NCBI GenBank assembly: GCA_015711875.1
Contig: JACVJG010000136.1
Coordinates: 1-7,158, forward strand
DNA length: 7,158 nt
Direction: 5' to 3'
From: Candidatus Solincola jinzensis
GTDB lineage: Bacteria; Actinomycetota; Geothermincolia; Geothermincolales; RBG-13-55-18
Shown: positions 1 to 6,999 of the stretch, piece by piece
Layout of the letters: each line of letters begins with the position of its first letter
Position numbering within the stretch: position 1 is the stretch's first letter
Position numbers and translations under genes: made by a program
The notes under the pieces: model-generated
Databases searched by the model: none
The model's input: the letters and a program-made list of their open reading frames with translations, nothing else
What the model was told of the DNA's origin: nothing

Positions 1-513
1 CACCTTCCTGTCGTCGCGCGGACGCTCTGTCTTGCGGCGTTTCTGGACCGATCCGTCGCGCTATTGGCGGGGACCCCCTTTCCTTCCTCTTGCTCCGCAA
101 GCCCATGATCATGCCACGTAAACCCCATCTGGCCGGATCCTCCATCCCATGCCGGGCTCTCTGGCCCGTTACACCGTCTTGTAAAAGAGTCTTTTCCGGC
201 TGACAGTGCCGTCTGCGTCCATACACGAGGTCGCGCCGCTTTTTCGCTCCCCGCGTTCAAAGCCCGAGGATGTACCGAGGCGCCCTACGACACGCCCTCC
301 CGGAACAGCATGCGAGCTCATGGGCTGGCAGCCAGAGGTCGAAGATGCTCCGCGCGACTCCCTCGATCAACCCTCCTGACCACGCGGCGAGTCAGCGCCG
401 AAAGGCCCTCATACGCCGCACTCGCCCCGATAATGATAAAATATGCCGGGACGTTTGCGGCCACTAAGGCGACGAACCCATCGCACGCGAGATACTTTTC
501 GAAGGAGGAAGAC
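1..513. other. Gene-free leader region upstream of lpdA
   Basis: No convincing gene is visible here. The open frames are short, arginine- and proline-rich, and lack a ribosome binding site. The region holds several small dyads: a 10-bp palindrome CATGATCATG at 104-113, AAAAGA-G-TCTTTT at 183-195, CTGGC-A-GCCAG at 325-335, and a possible 5-bp hairpin CGGCG/CGCCG with a 6-nt loop at 385-400. An A+T-rich patch at 430-444 stands out from the GC-rich surroundings and contains the best promoter candidate for lpdA. I looked for a glycine riboswitch, which would fit a glycine cleavage locus, and did not recognise its conserved core. The gene to the left lies outside the window, so part of this stretch may be its promoter or terminator region. 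Confidence 0.6.
434..442 (+). promoter_or_regulatory. Candidate extended -10 promoter for lpdA
   Basis: The sequence TGATAAAAT reads as an extended -10 element: TG, one base, then TAAAAT (437-442), which matches TATAAT at five of six positions. It lies in the only A+T-rich patch of the leader. No TTGACA-like -35 is seen 16-18 bp upstream, which extended -10 promoters can tolerate. Transcription would begin near 449, giving a leader of about 65 nt before the lpdA start. The call rests on motif matching alone. Confidence 0.4.
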
Positions 514-1923
514 ATGGCAGCAGAGACGAAAAAGGCGAAGCTCACGGTCATCGGGGCCGGACCCGGCGGTTACGTGGCGGCCATCCGCGCGGCCCAGCTC
601 GGCGAGGGCGTGGTGCTGGTGGAGAAGAACCTCCTGGGCGGCACCTGCCTCAACTGGGGCTGCATCCCCACCAAAGCCCTCCTGGCCTGCGCAGAGGCCC
701 TGGAGACCATCAAGGAGGCGCATGAATACGGCATCAAGGTGGCGGAGCCGGTTCCCGACCTCAAGGCCATGGTGGAGCGCAAGGAGAAGATCAGCGCCCA
801 GTTGCGCAACGGCATCGCCCAGCTCCTGAAAGCCAACAAGGTGGAGGTGGTAAAGGGGACGGCCACCCTATCCTCGCCCAACCTTGTGAAGGTGCAGGGA
901 GAGGAGGGGGAGATCGAGATCGAGACGGAAAAGGTGATCATCGCCACCGGCTCCGAGCCCGCACGGCTTCCCACCTTCGACTTCGACCAGCCGGCCATCC
1001 TCACCTCCACCGAGGGCCTGGAGCTCACCGAGATCCCCAAGTCCATGATCATCGTGGGCAGCGGCGTGGTGGGCTCGGAGTTCGCCACCATCTACAACGC
1101 CCTGGGGACCAAGGTGACCATGGTGGAGCTCATGCCCCGCATCCTTCCTACCGAGGACGAGCGCGTGGCCCAACAGATGAAGCGCATCCTCAACAAGAAG
1201 GGCATCGAGATCCTCACCGAGACCACCATCGAGGAGATGGTGGAATACCGCCCCGACGGCGTCAAGGCGAAGCTCTCCAACGGCGAGATCCTGGAGGCGG
1301 AAAAGCTGCTGGTCTCCATCGGGCGCTCCCTCAATTCCAAGGGCCTTGGCCTTGAGGATATAGGGGTGGAGCTGGGCCAGCGCGGCGAGATCGTGGTCAA
1401 CGAGCGCATGGAGACCAGCGTCCCCGGCATCTACGCCATCGGCGACGTGGTGGGCGGCATCCTCCTCGCCCATGTCGCCTCCTTCGAGGGCATATGCGCG
1501 GCGGAGAACGCCATGGGCATGCAGTCGGCGATGAACTACGACGTCGTGCCGGCGTGCATCTTCACCGAGCCGGAGATAGCCAGCGTGGGGCTTACCCCGG
1601 CCAAGGCGGAGGAAAAGGGCATCGAGACGCGCATCGGGCGCTTCATGTTCGGCGGCCTGGGCAAGGCGCTGGCCATGGGCAAGGGCCAGGGGTTCGTGCA
1701 ACTGGTGGTGGACGCGAAGAGCGATAAGGTCATCGGCTGCCAGATCATGAGCGCCCACGCTTCCGACCTCATCCACGAGATCGCCCTCGCTATCCAGGCG
1801 GGGGTCACCGCGGAACAGATCGGGAAAACGGTGCACGCGCACCCCAGCCTGGCGGAGGCGGTCATGGAGGCGGCCGAGGCGGCGCACGACCGCGCCATCC
1901 ACGCCGCCCCGGCGCGCAAGTAA
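514..1923 (+). CDS. lpdA: Dihydrolipoyl dehydrogenase (E3 / glycine cleavage L protein)
   Basis: This FAD-dependent cytoplasmic enzyme re-oxidises dihydrolipoyl groups on carrier proteins and passes the electrons to NAD+. The 469-residue product has the usual family length and order. The FAD-binding GAGPGG lies at about residues 14-19. The redox disulfide motif GGTCLNWGCIPTK has Cys45 and Cys50. The NAD-binding GSGVVGSE is at 182-189, and a second FAD contact, YAIGDVVGG, at 307-315. The C-terminal dimer domain ends with the His443-Pro...Glu448 catalytic dyad (HPSLAE). All key residues are present. I chose the ATG at 514 because AAGGAGG (502-508) sits 5 nt before it and homology begins directly after; the frame stays open back to 310, but that extension is Arg-rich and not family-like. 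gcvH follows 72 bp downstream on the same strand, suggesting the L protein of glycine cleavage; it may also serve 2-oxoacid dehydrogenases elsewhere in the genome. Confidence 0.96.
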   Translation: MAAETKKAKLTVIGAGPGGYVAAIRAAQLGEGVVLVEKNLLGGTCLNWGCIPTKALLACAEALETIKEAHEYGIKVAEPVPDLKAMVERKEKISAQLRNGIAQLLKANKVEVVKGTATLSSPNLVKVQGEEGEIEIETEKVIIATGSEPARLPTFDFDQPAILTSTEGLELTEIPKSMIIVGSGVVGSEFATIYNALGTKVTMVELMPRILPTEDERVAQQMKRILNKKGIEILTETTIEEMVEYRPDGVKAKLSNGEILEAEKLLVSIGRSLNSKGLGLEDIGVELGQRGEIVVNERMETSVPGIYAIGDVVGGILLAHVASFEGICAAENAMGMQSAMNYDVVPACIFTEPEIASVGLTPAKAEEKGIETRIGRFMFGGLGKALAMGKGQGFVQLVVDAKSDKVIGCQIMSAHASDLIHEIALAIQAGVTAEQIGKTVHAHPSLAEAVMEAAEAAHDRAIHAAPARK

Positions 1924-1952
1924 GGGGTGTGGCGCCTGGGTACGGGTTGCGT

Positions 1953-1958
1953 TATTAT
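1953..1958 (+). promoter_or_regulatory. Weak -10-like box ahead of gcvH
   Basis: TATTAT in the lpdA-gcvH gap matches TATAAT at five of six positions and is the only A+T-rich run there. The bases about 17 bp upstream (TGGCGC) are a poor -35. It may give gcvH its own promoter, but with no terminator between the genes, read-through from lpdA is at least as likely. Confidence 0.22.
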
Positions 1959-1982
1959 GTCATAGTCGTATCGGAGCTACCT

Positions 1983-1988
1983 GGAGGT
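1983..1988 (+). promoter_or_regulatory. Ribosome binding site that fixes the gcvH start
   Basis: GGAGGT lies 7 nt before the ATG at 1996. An in-frame GTG at 1987 is inside this Shine-Dalgarno sequence and therefore cannot be served by it, which favours the ATG start. Confidence 0.8.
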
Positions 1989-1995
1989 GAAGCCG

Positions 1996-2373
1996 ATGTA
2001 TCCCGAGGATCTCAAGTACCATCCGGAGCACTGCTGGGCTAGGATCGAGGGCAATACCGCCACCCTGGGCATCACCTATTACGCCCAGGACCAGCTGGGA
2101 GAGATCGTGTTCCTCGAGCTCCCAGCCGTGGGCACCGAGGTGGTGGCGGGCAAGCCCTACGCCGAGATCGAGTCGGTGAAATCCGTGTCCGACGTCTACA
2201 GCCCCGTTAACGGCACCATCATCGAGACCAATCAGGAAGTGGTGGAGGCGCCGGAGATCATCAACGAGGACTGTTACGAGCAGGGCTGGATGGTCAAGGT
2301 CGAGTTGGCCGAGGACTCGGGCGTGGACGACCTGCTCGACGCCGCCGCTTACGAGAAGCTGGTCTCGGAATAA
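1996..2373 (+). CDS. gcvH: Glycine cleavage system H protein (lipoyl carrier)
   Basis: GcvH is the small mobile carrier of the glycine cleavage system. Its lipoyl-lysine accepts the aminomethyl group from the P protein, presents it to the T protein, and is re-oxidised by the L protein. The 125-residue product matches the normal length of about 125-130. The N-terminal YHPEHCWARIEG (8-19) and the AQDQLGEIVFLELP stretch (30-43) are family hallmarks, and the lipoylation site is Lys62 in ESVKSVSD. The C-terminal part, with GWMVKVEL and a YEKLVSE end, is also typical. Small departures from the common pattern are Cys13 where Glu is usual (PEHEW) and Tyr28 where Asp is usual (ITDYAQ). GcvH-like lipoate carriers also occur in sulfur oxidation (sHdr loci), but the fold, the tail and the adjacent lpdA favour glycine cleavage. 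No gcvT, gcvP or lipoate-attachment gene is in view. Confidence 0.93.
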   Translation: MYPEDLKYHPEHCWARIEGNTATLGITYYAQDQLGEIVFLELPAVGTEVVAGKPYAEIESVKSVSDVYSPVNGTIIETNQEVVEAPEIINEDCYEQGWMVKVELAEDSGVDDLLDAAAYEKLVSE

Positions 2374-2407
2374 GCGTCAGCATACTCCTGAGGAGCGCCG
2401 GAACGGA

Positions 2408-2436
2408 GACGGGGGCCTCGGACCCCCGTCCTTTTT
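2408..2436 (+). terminator. Rho-independent terminator after gcvH
   Basis: An 8-bp perfect stem, GACGGGGG (2408-2415) with CCCCCGTC (2423-2430), closes a 7-nt loop and is followed by C and five T (2432-2436). It lies 35 bp after the gcvH stop and ends the lpdA-gcvH unit. The convergent gene ends at 2464, only 27 bp away. Read on the other strand the stem is the same, but no T-run follows, so its action on that transcript would be weaker. Confidence 0.88.
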
Positions 2437-2463
2437 CGTGTTTCCAGCGAGCGTTTCCCGACC

Positions 2464-3495
2464 TCAGGAGCTGGTTCCCTCACTGGGGAGCTCCTCCAGC
2501 ATGCGCTCCAGCTCCTCCAGGAGCTTCATGAGCTCATCCGGGCTCATGTTCTCCAGCTCCTCGAGGTTCATGCCTTCCGGCAGCAGCTCCTCCAGGTCCT
2601 CGAGGTTCATGTCCTCCGGCAGCAGTTCCCGCAGGTCCTCCGGGTTCAGGTCCTCGAAGCCCTCGCTGTCCATGTCCTCAAAGCTATCCATGCCTTCCAG
2701 GTCCATGTCCATCCCCATGGAGCCGGGCATGGGGTCCTCCGTCAGGTACCAGCGCCCTCCTTTTCTCTCCATGCTGAACCGCATGGGGTCCTCGGCGAGG
2801 TCGTATTCCTGCTCGAATCCCATCACCGAGACCGTGAGCTTGCCCGCCGTCGTGACCACCTCGGCCCTGTCGCTGCCCTCCGATTCCTTCTCCAGCTGCA
2901 CCCCCTGGAAATCGAAGTCTGACATCTTGAGGGTCATCTCGATCATCTTCTTCGCATCCATGCCCATCCCCTCCAGCAGAGGGTTGTCTTCCATGGAAAA
3001 ATATTCCGGTTGAAAACAGTCCATGAACGCCTGCGCATCGCCCTCCTCCAGGGCGGAGATGTATTTCTCCGCCAGCGCCACGGGGTCCCCGGTCCCACCG
3101 GCACCCCCCCTCCACAGGGTCAGCCAGAGCACCAGGACCGCGATGCCCCCCGCCACCAGGATCCCGCCTATTATCCCCAATATCAGCGGCGCCTTGCTCT
3201 TTTTGGGCTCTATCCCGACAGCCGCAGCCTCCGTCCCTATCGCATAGCCGGCATCTGGGGCCGCAAAGTGCGTCGCGCCTGGCGGCTGCGGCGGGACCCC
3301 CCCCACCGGCGCGGACGCCGCACCGCCCTCCGCCGCCGGCTCCACGCCTGCTCCGCCTCCTCCTGCCCGCGCCGCCGCTCCCTGGGGCGGCACGCCTGCC
3401 CCGCCCAGAGGGGCTCCGCAAGCGGTGCAGAAAGAAGCGCCCCCCTTCACGGGCTTTCCGCAACTCGGACAGTAACCCTGCGTGGTATCCTCCAT
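2464..3495 (-). CDS. Zinc-ribbon single-pass membrane protein with acidic repeat tail, function unknown
   Basis: I do not recognise a specific family. The 343-residue product starts with a zinc ribbon: Cys9, Cys12, Cys23 and Cys26 in a CxxC-10-CxxC arrangement. A Gly/Ala/Pro-rich linker runs to about residue 98, and a hydrophobic helix spans about 103-128 after the basic KKSK. A further domain starting DPVALAEKYISALEEGD (137-153) resembles the small NTF2/DUF4878-like lipoprotein-type domains that often follow a ribbon and a membrane helix; this is an impression, not a database hit. The tail (about 261-343) is acidic, with 31 Asp/Glu against 3 Arg/Lys and 9 Met, and includes 13-residue repeats. 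Predicted topology is ribbon inside and C-terminal part outside. The ATG is preceded by GGAGGA at 3503-3508 with 7-nt spacing. The gene is convergent with gcvH and probably monocistronic, with no link to glycine cleavage visible. Confidence 0.85.
   Translation of the reverse strand: MEDTTQGYCPSCGKPVKGGASFCTACGAPLGGAGVPPQGAAARAGGGGAGVEPAAEGGAASAPVGGVPPQPPGATHFAAPDAGYAIGTEAAAVGIEPKKSKAPLILGIIGGILVAGGIAVLVLWLTLWRGGAGGTGDPVALAEKYISALEEGDAQAFMDCFQPEYFSMEDNPLLEGMGMDAKKMIEMTLKMSDFDFQGVQLEKESEGSDRAEVVTTAGKLTVSVMGFEQEYDLAEDPMRFSMERKGGRWYLTEDPMPGSMGMDMDLEGMDSFEDMDSEGFEDLNPEDLRELLPEDMNLEDLEELLPEGMNLEELENMSPDELMKLLEELERMLEELPSEGTSS
2539..2655 (-). repeat. Three in-frame 39-bp repeats in the acidic tail
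   Basis: Residues 281-293, 294-306 and 307-319 are three tandem 13-residue units: EDLNPEDLRELLP, EDMNLEDLEELLP and EGMNLEELENMSP. The first two are close at the DNA level as well, sharing the pattern TCCGGCAGCAG followed by CAGGTCCTC on the + strand. A related, Leu-rich acidic segment continues to about residue 337. The pattern suggests growth by short tandem duplication followed by drift. Confidence 0.8.
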
Positions 3496-3577
3496 TACGC
3501 TCTCCTCCCACTCGCCGGCATCGCGGTTTCACCCGCCACGCCGCGCCCTTCCTCTACTCTCCCGTCAACGAGTCACC

Positions 3578-3595
3578 TTCTCTGACCCCAGAGAA
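3578..3595. promoter_or_regulatory. Perfect dyad, possible operator or leader hairpin
   Basis: TTCTCTG-ACCC-CAGAGAA is a perfect 7-bp inverted repeat with a 4-nt centre, located 83 bp upstream of the zinc-ribbon gene start. No T-run follows on either strand, so it is unlikely to be an intrinsic terminator. It could be a repressor site or a hairpin in the 5' leader of the - strand gene. Chance occurrence cannot be excluded. Confidence 0.3.
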
Positions 3596-4038
3596 AGCTC
3601 TTGCGCAGGTATGTTCGGGAAAAGCTTTAAAGTACCGCCCCCTTCGCTGGCCGGATGGCTTTTCTCGCCGTGACCTTCCGCTCTCTGCCCTCCTCTCCCT
3701 ACCCCTAAAAGGTTCTTCCTGACGCCACCACCATCTTTCCGCCAAGGCGCATCACGCCCCTTACCTAGGACGCCGCGCGCCTGGAAGATGTTCTCGTTCC
3801 GCGCCCGGCGCGCATACCGCCTGTGGTCGCTCCGCGCCTCTTGCCTTGGCGAGATGCTCGCGCCTCGCGGGCGGTTAGAGCGACGCGTACAGGCGCTCGC
3901 CGCCCGGACGCCGCGCGCCGGGACCATGCTATCGCGCCCTCCTCCAACCCATTTCCGGCAGACGATGCGCCGAAAGACGTCATGCGGGCAGAGCATCTTC
4001 CGAGCCGATCATAACGAAACGGAGAAGCGCCGCCATGG

Positions 4039-4054
4039 CGGGATGCGAGTCCCG
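4039..4054 (-). terminator. Weak hairpin just after gatB
   Basis: Directly after the gatB stop, CGGGA and TCCCG form a 5-bp stem around a 6-nt loop, followed on the - strand by GCCATGGCGG and a pyrimidine-rich stretch but no T-run. It may contribute to ending the gatAB transcript. It lacks the features of a good intrinsic terminator, so another mechanism may apply. Confidence 0.2.
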
Positions 4055-4056
4055 GC

Positions 4057-5514
4057 TCACTCCTCTTCCCGCAGCTTCCGCGCCAGGAGCTCGTTCACCA
4101 GTTGGGGGTTCGCCCTTCCCCTCGTCTTGCGCATGACCTGACCCACCAGGAAGGACACCGCTTTTTCCTTCCCCTTGCGAAAGTCCTGCACCACGCCGGG
4201 GTTTTCCTTGACCGTCTCCTCCACCACCGCCTCGAGCTCCGCCTCGTCGCTGATCTGGGTCAGGCCCCGCTCCGCCACGATGTCCTCCGCGTCCCTCCCG
4301 CTTTTCAGCATCTCCTCGAAGACGGACTTGGCTATCTTTCCCGATATGGTACCTTTTTCCACCAGCTTCACCATTCCCGCCAGTTGGGCGGGCGACACCG
4401 GCACCTCTTCTATCTCCACCCCCATGGCGTTCAGATAGGCCGAGAGCTCGCCCATCATCCAGTTGCTCACCGCCTTGGGGTCCGCGCCCGCCGCCACCGC
4501 CTCCTCGTAGAAGTCGCCCATGGCCTTGGAGGAAGTGAGCACCGCCGCGTCATGGGCGGGCAGGCCGTATTCCTCGCGCAAGCGCCTTCTCCTCTGGGCA
4601 GGTAGCTCCGGGAGAGTGGCCTCCACGGAGGCGATGAACTCCCGCTCCAGCTCCAGGGGCACCAGGTCCGGCTCGGGAAAGTAGCGGTAATCGTAAGCGT
4701 ATTCCTTGGTGCGCAAGGGCGTGGTCACGTTGGCGTCGGCATCCCAGTGGCGCGTCTCCTGGGCGATCTCCCCTCCCGAATCCAGCACTTCCTCCTGGCG
4801 CCGTATCTCATAGGCCAGGGCTCGCTGCAGGGCGCGGAAGGAGTTCATGTTCTTGACCTCCGTCTTCACCCCCAGCCGCGTGGAGCCCACCGGCCGCAGG
4901 GAGATGTTGGCGTCGCAGCGCAGGCTTCCCTCCTCCATCCTGCAGTCGGATACCTCCAGATGCTCCATGATGCTCTTCAGTTCCTGCATGAAGGCGCGCG
5001 CCTGCTCGGGGGTGCGGATATCGGGCTCGGTGACGATCTCCAGCAGGGGCACGCCGGCGCGGTTAAAGTCCTCCAGGCTGTACTCCGAGCCATGGATGCG
5101 ACCGCTCTCGCTCACGTGCACCGTCTTCCCGGTGTCCTCTTCCAGGTGCACGCGGGTAATGCCCACGCGGAACTCCTCCCCGTCCAGCTCCAGGTCCAGG
5201 TATCCACCCACCCCCAGCGGCAGGTCGTACTGGGATATCTGGAAATTCTTAGGCATATCGGGATAAAAATAGTTCTTGCGGTGGAAGATGCTGTAGGGGG
5301 CTATCTCGCAGTGCAGGGCGAGCGCCAGGCGCGTCGCCAGCTCCACCGCGCGACGGTTGAGCACCGGCAGCACTCCCGGCAATCCCAGGCACACCGGGCA
5401 AGTCCTGCTGTTGGGCTCCCCGCCGAAGGAGGCGTCGCAGGCGCAGAACATCTTGGAGCTGGTCTTGAGCTCGGCATGGATCTCGAGCCCGATGACCGCC
5501 TCGTAAGCGCTCAT
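4057..5514 (-). CDS. gatB: Asp-tRNA(Asn)/Glu-tRNA(Gln) amidotransferase subunit B
   Basis: GatB binds the mischarged tRNA and phosphorylates its Asp or Glu side chain, which then receives ammonia channelled from GatA. The 485-residue product is full length for the family. The cradle domain opens with [13 protein letters not shown] (4-16) and carries a four-Cys zinc-type site, Cys24, Cys26, Cys39 and Cys42. Next come [16 protein letters not shown] (82-97), the conserved HLEEDTGK (123-130) and the GatB signature [17 protein letters not shown] (149-165). The [14 protein letters not shown] stretch is at 271-284. The helical and YqeY-like tail domains occupy roughly 300-485 and end in a basic, glycine-containing segment. 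The ATG at 5514 overlaps the gatA stop as ATGA, implying translational coupling, with a G-rich SD-like stretch (GAGGGGGG) inside the gatA end. A longer in-frame start at 5706 lies inside gatA and is not needed. No key residue appears missing. Confidence 0.97.
   Translation of the reverse strand: MSAYEAVIGLEIHAELKTSSKMFCACDASFGGEPNSRTCPVCLGLPGVLPVLNRRAVELATRLALALHCEIAPYSIFHRKNYFYPDMPKNFQISQYDLPLGVGGYLDLELDGEEFRVGITRVHLEEDTGKTVHVSESGRIHGSEYSLEDFNRAGVPLLEIVTEPDIRTPEQARAFMQELKSIMEHLEVSDCRMEEGSLRCDANISLRPVGSTRLGVKTEVKNMNSFRALQRALAYEIRRQEEVLDSGGEIAQETRHWDADANVTTPLRTKEYAYDYRYFPEPDLVPLELEREFIASVEATLPELPAQRRRRLREEYGLPAHDAAVLTSSKAMGDFYEEAVAAGADPKAVSNWMMGELSAYLNAMGVEIEEVPVSPAQLAGMVKLVEKGTISGKIAKSVFEEMLKSGRDAEDIVAERGLTQISDEAELEAVVEETVKENPGVVQDFRKGKEKAVSFLVGQVMRKTRGRANPQLVNELLARKLREEE
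5511..5514 (-). promoter_or_regulatory. ATGA stop-start overlap of gatA and gatB
   Basis: The gatB ATG and the gatA TGA share two bases within ATGA. This arrangement usually gives coupled re-initiation and near-equal amounts of the two subunits, as expected for a complex with one copy of each. Confidence 0.9.
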
Positions 5515-6986
5515 ACGCCCACCCCCCTCGCGGGATCCGGAACGGCCTTGAAATCGAGTGCCTCCTCGAGGGCGCGGGCTACGCGCAGCAGGGTCGGCTC
5601 GCCCAGCGCCTGGCCCATGATCTGGACCCCCACCGGCAGGCCGCCCTCCAGTCCGCAGGGTATGCTCACCGCCGGTATGCCCGCCAGGTTTACCGGGATG
5701 GTGCACACATCCGAGAGATACATGGAAAGGGGGTCCTCCACCTTCTCCCCCAAAGCGAAAGCGGGGGTAGGGGAAGTGGGGCTCACCAGCACGTCGAAGC
5801 GACGGAAGGCTTCCTCGAAATCCCCCATGATGAGCGTCCTCACCTTCTGGGCCTGCCCGTAATAGGCCTCGTAGTATCCCGCCGAAAGGGCGTAGGTGCC
5901 GAGCATGATGCGCCTCTTGACCTCCGCCCCGAAACCCGCCGCGCGCGTGCGCCCGTACATCTCCATCATGTCCGCCGCGCCCTCCACGCGCAGGCCGTAA
6001 CGCACCCCGTCGAAGCGCGCGAGGTTGGAGCTGGCCTCGGCGGGAGCGATGATGTAATAGGCGCTGAGGGCGTAGTCGAGATTGGGGAGCGAGGCTTCCG
6101 CTACCTCCGCCCCCATCTCCTCCAGCAGGCGCAACGCCTTGCCCACCGCCTCTCTGACCCCGTCGGTAAGGCCTTCCTGCATTAGCTCGCGCGGCACCCC
6201 CACCCTGAGGCCGCGCACTCCCCCTTCAAGGGCGGCGAGGTAATCCGGGGCTTTCACGGGAAGGGAAGTGGAGTCGAGGGGGTCATGCCCCGCGAGCAGG
6301 GAGAGCAACACGGCGCAATCCCTGACGTCTCGCGTTATCGGCCCCACCTGGTCGAGCGAGGAGGCGAAAGCCACCAGGCCATAGCGGGACACCAGACCAT
6401 AGGTTGGCTTCAGGCCCACCAGTCCGCAGAAGGAGGCGGGCTGCCGGATGGAGCCCCCGGTATCCGAACCCAGCGCCCACACCGCCTCGCCCGCCGCCAC
6501 CGCCGCCGCCGAGCCGCCGCTCGAGCCACCGGGAACCCTGCCCAGGTCCCAGGGGTTACGGGTGGGGAAAAAGGCGGAGTTCTCGGTGGACGACCCCATG
6601 GCGAACTCGTCCATGTTGGCTTTTCCCACCATGGTCAGCCCCTGCGCGCGCAACCTTTTCACCACCGTGGCGTCGTAGACGGGGACATATTCCTCGAGCA
6701 TGCGCGAGCCGCAGGTGGTGCGCACCCCTCGGGTGCACAGCACGTCCTTCACCGCCATGGGGATGCCCGCCACCGCCCCCGCGTCCTCTCCCCTGGCACG
6801 GGCGACATCCGCCGCTTCCGCGGCCGACCTCGCCTCCTCCTCGGTGAGGGTGATATAGGAACGCACCTCGCCCTCGACTTCCGCTATGCGCCCCAGCACG
6901 GAATCGAGGATCTCGACGGCCGAGACCTCGCGCAACTCCAGCAGATCCCTGAGTTCCCATGCCTTCAAAGCGTACAGTCTATCCAA
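5511..6986 (-). CDS. gatA: Asp-tRNA(Asn)/Glu-tRNA(Gln) amidotransferase subunit A (glutaminase)
   Basis: GatA is the amidase-signature subunit that hydrolyses glutamine (or asparagine) and feeds ammonia to GatB. The 491-residue product has the usual length. The catalytic Ser-cisSer-Lys triad is intact: Lys80 in GIPMAVKD, Ser155 in PGGSSGGS and Ser179 in [10 protein letters not shown], each one residue offset from the well-studied Staphylococcus aureus numbering (79, 154, 178). The following [16 protein letters not shown] and [11 protein letters not shown] are typical GatA rather than generic amidase sequence, and the gatB partner supports this. I chose a TTG start at 6986 because homology begins there ([15 protein letters not shown]) and a purine-rich GGGAAGGT lies just before it. 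An ATG at 7097 in frame would run through the upstream gene. The upstream stop is 13 nt away, so the genes form one transcript. gatC is not adjacent. Confidence 0.96.
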   Translation of the reverse strand: MDRLYALKAWELRDLLELREVSAVEILDSVLGRIAEVEGEVRSYITLTEEEARSAAEAADVARARGEDAGAVAGIPMAVKDVLCTRGVRTTCGSRMLEEYVPVYDATVVKRLRAQGLTMVGKANMDEFAMGSSTENSAFFPTRNPWDLGRVPGGSSGGSAAAVAAGEAVWALGSDTGGSIRQPASFCGLVGLKPTYGLVSRYGLVAFASSLDQVGPITRDVRDCAVLLSLLAGHDPLDSTSLPVKAPDYLAALEGGVRGLRVGVPRELMQEGLTDGVREAVGKALRLLEEMGAEVAEASLPNLDYALSAYYIIAPAEASSNLARFDGVRYGLRVEGAADMMEMYGRTRAAGFGAEVKRRIMLGTYALSAGYYEAYYGQAQKVRTLIMGDFEEAFRRFDVLVSPTSPTPAFALGEKVEDPLSMYLSDVCTIPVNLAGIPAVSIPCGLEGGLPVGVQIMGQALGEPTLLRVARALEEALDFKAVPDPARGVGV

Positions 6987-6999
6987 CTTACCTTCCCTT

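Larger units (their letters stand above)
3496..4056. other. 561-bp gene-poor spacer between gatB and the zinc-ribbon gene
   Basis: I find no credible gene here. The longest frame, 3565-3996 on the - strand, is Arg/Gly-rich, lacks a ribosome binding site and resembles no family I know. The spacer should contain the promoter of the zinc-ribbon gene. A TTGACG box on the - strand (3563-3568) looks like a -35, but no -10 follows at 16-18 bp. An A+T-rich island with overlapping palindromes AAAGCTTT and CTTTAAAG (3621-3632) and a dyad at 3578-3595 are the clearest local structures. Near gatB there is a 12-bp palindrome CCGCCATGGCGG (4030-4041). ACGCCGCGCGCC occurs at 3770 and again at 3908. No tRNA or known riboswitch is apparent. 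Confidence 0.6.

Noticed and set aside
1..112. Left-edge - strand frame starting at ATG 112 or 106 and open to the edge
   Set aside because: Only about 37 codons, very Arg/Pro-rich, no good Shine-Dalgarno sequence; could be chance in GC-rich DNA.
1..513. Glycine riboswitch ahead of the lpdA-gcvH unit
   Set aside because: I looked for the conserved aptamer core and did not recognise it; only small unrelated dyads are present.
868..1902. 344-residue - strand frame antisense to lpdA
   Set aside because: Shadow of a clear lpdA; His/Asp/Leu-rich composition with no family resemblance.
2438..3013. Ser-rich + strand frame of 191 residues
   Set aside because: It is the antisense shadow of the acidic repeat tail; its Ser/Arg runs come from CTCCTCCAG-type repeats read on the wrong strand.
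395..3976. Shared 10-mer GCGCCGAAAG in the two spacers (395-404 and 3967-3976)
   Set aside because: One shared 10-mer is roughly expected by chance between two 500-bp GC-rich stretches; flanking similarity is patchy.
3565..3996. 143-residue - strand frame in the spacer
   Set aside because: Arg/Gly-rich, no plausible ribosome binding site, no recognisable domain; GC-rich spacer often stays open by chance.
4039..4056. tRNA T-arm-like GGGATGCGAGTCCC next to gatB
   Set aside because: The loop is 6 nt rather than 7 and no other tRNA arms can be drawn around it.
5515..5706. Longer gatB start at 5706
   Set aside because: It would add 64 Gly/Pro/Arg-rich residues read out of frame through gatA; homology begins at the ATG at 5514.
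4747..5862. 371-residue + strand frame antisense to gatB and gatA
   Set aside because: Both - strand genes are unmistakable with intact motifs; this frame is their complement and His/Gln/Leu-rich as such shadows are.
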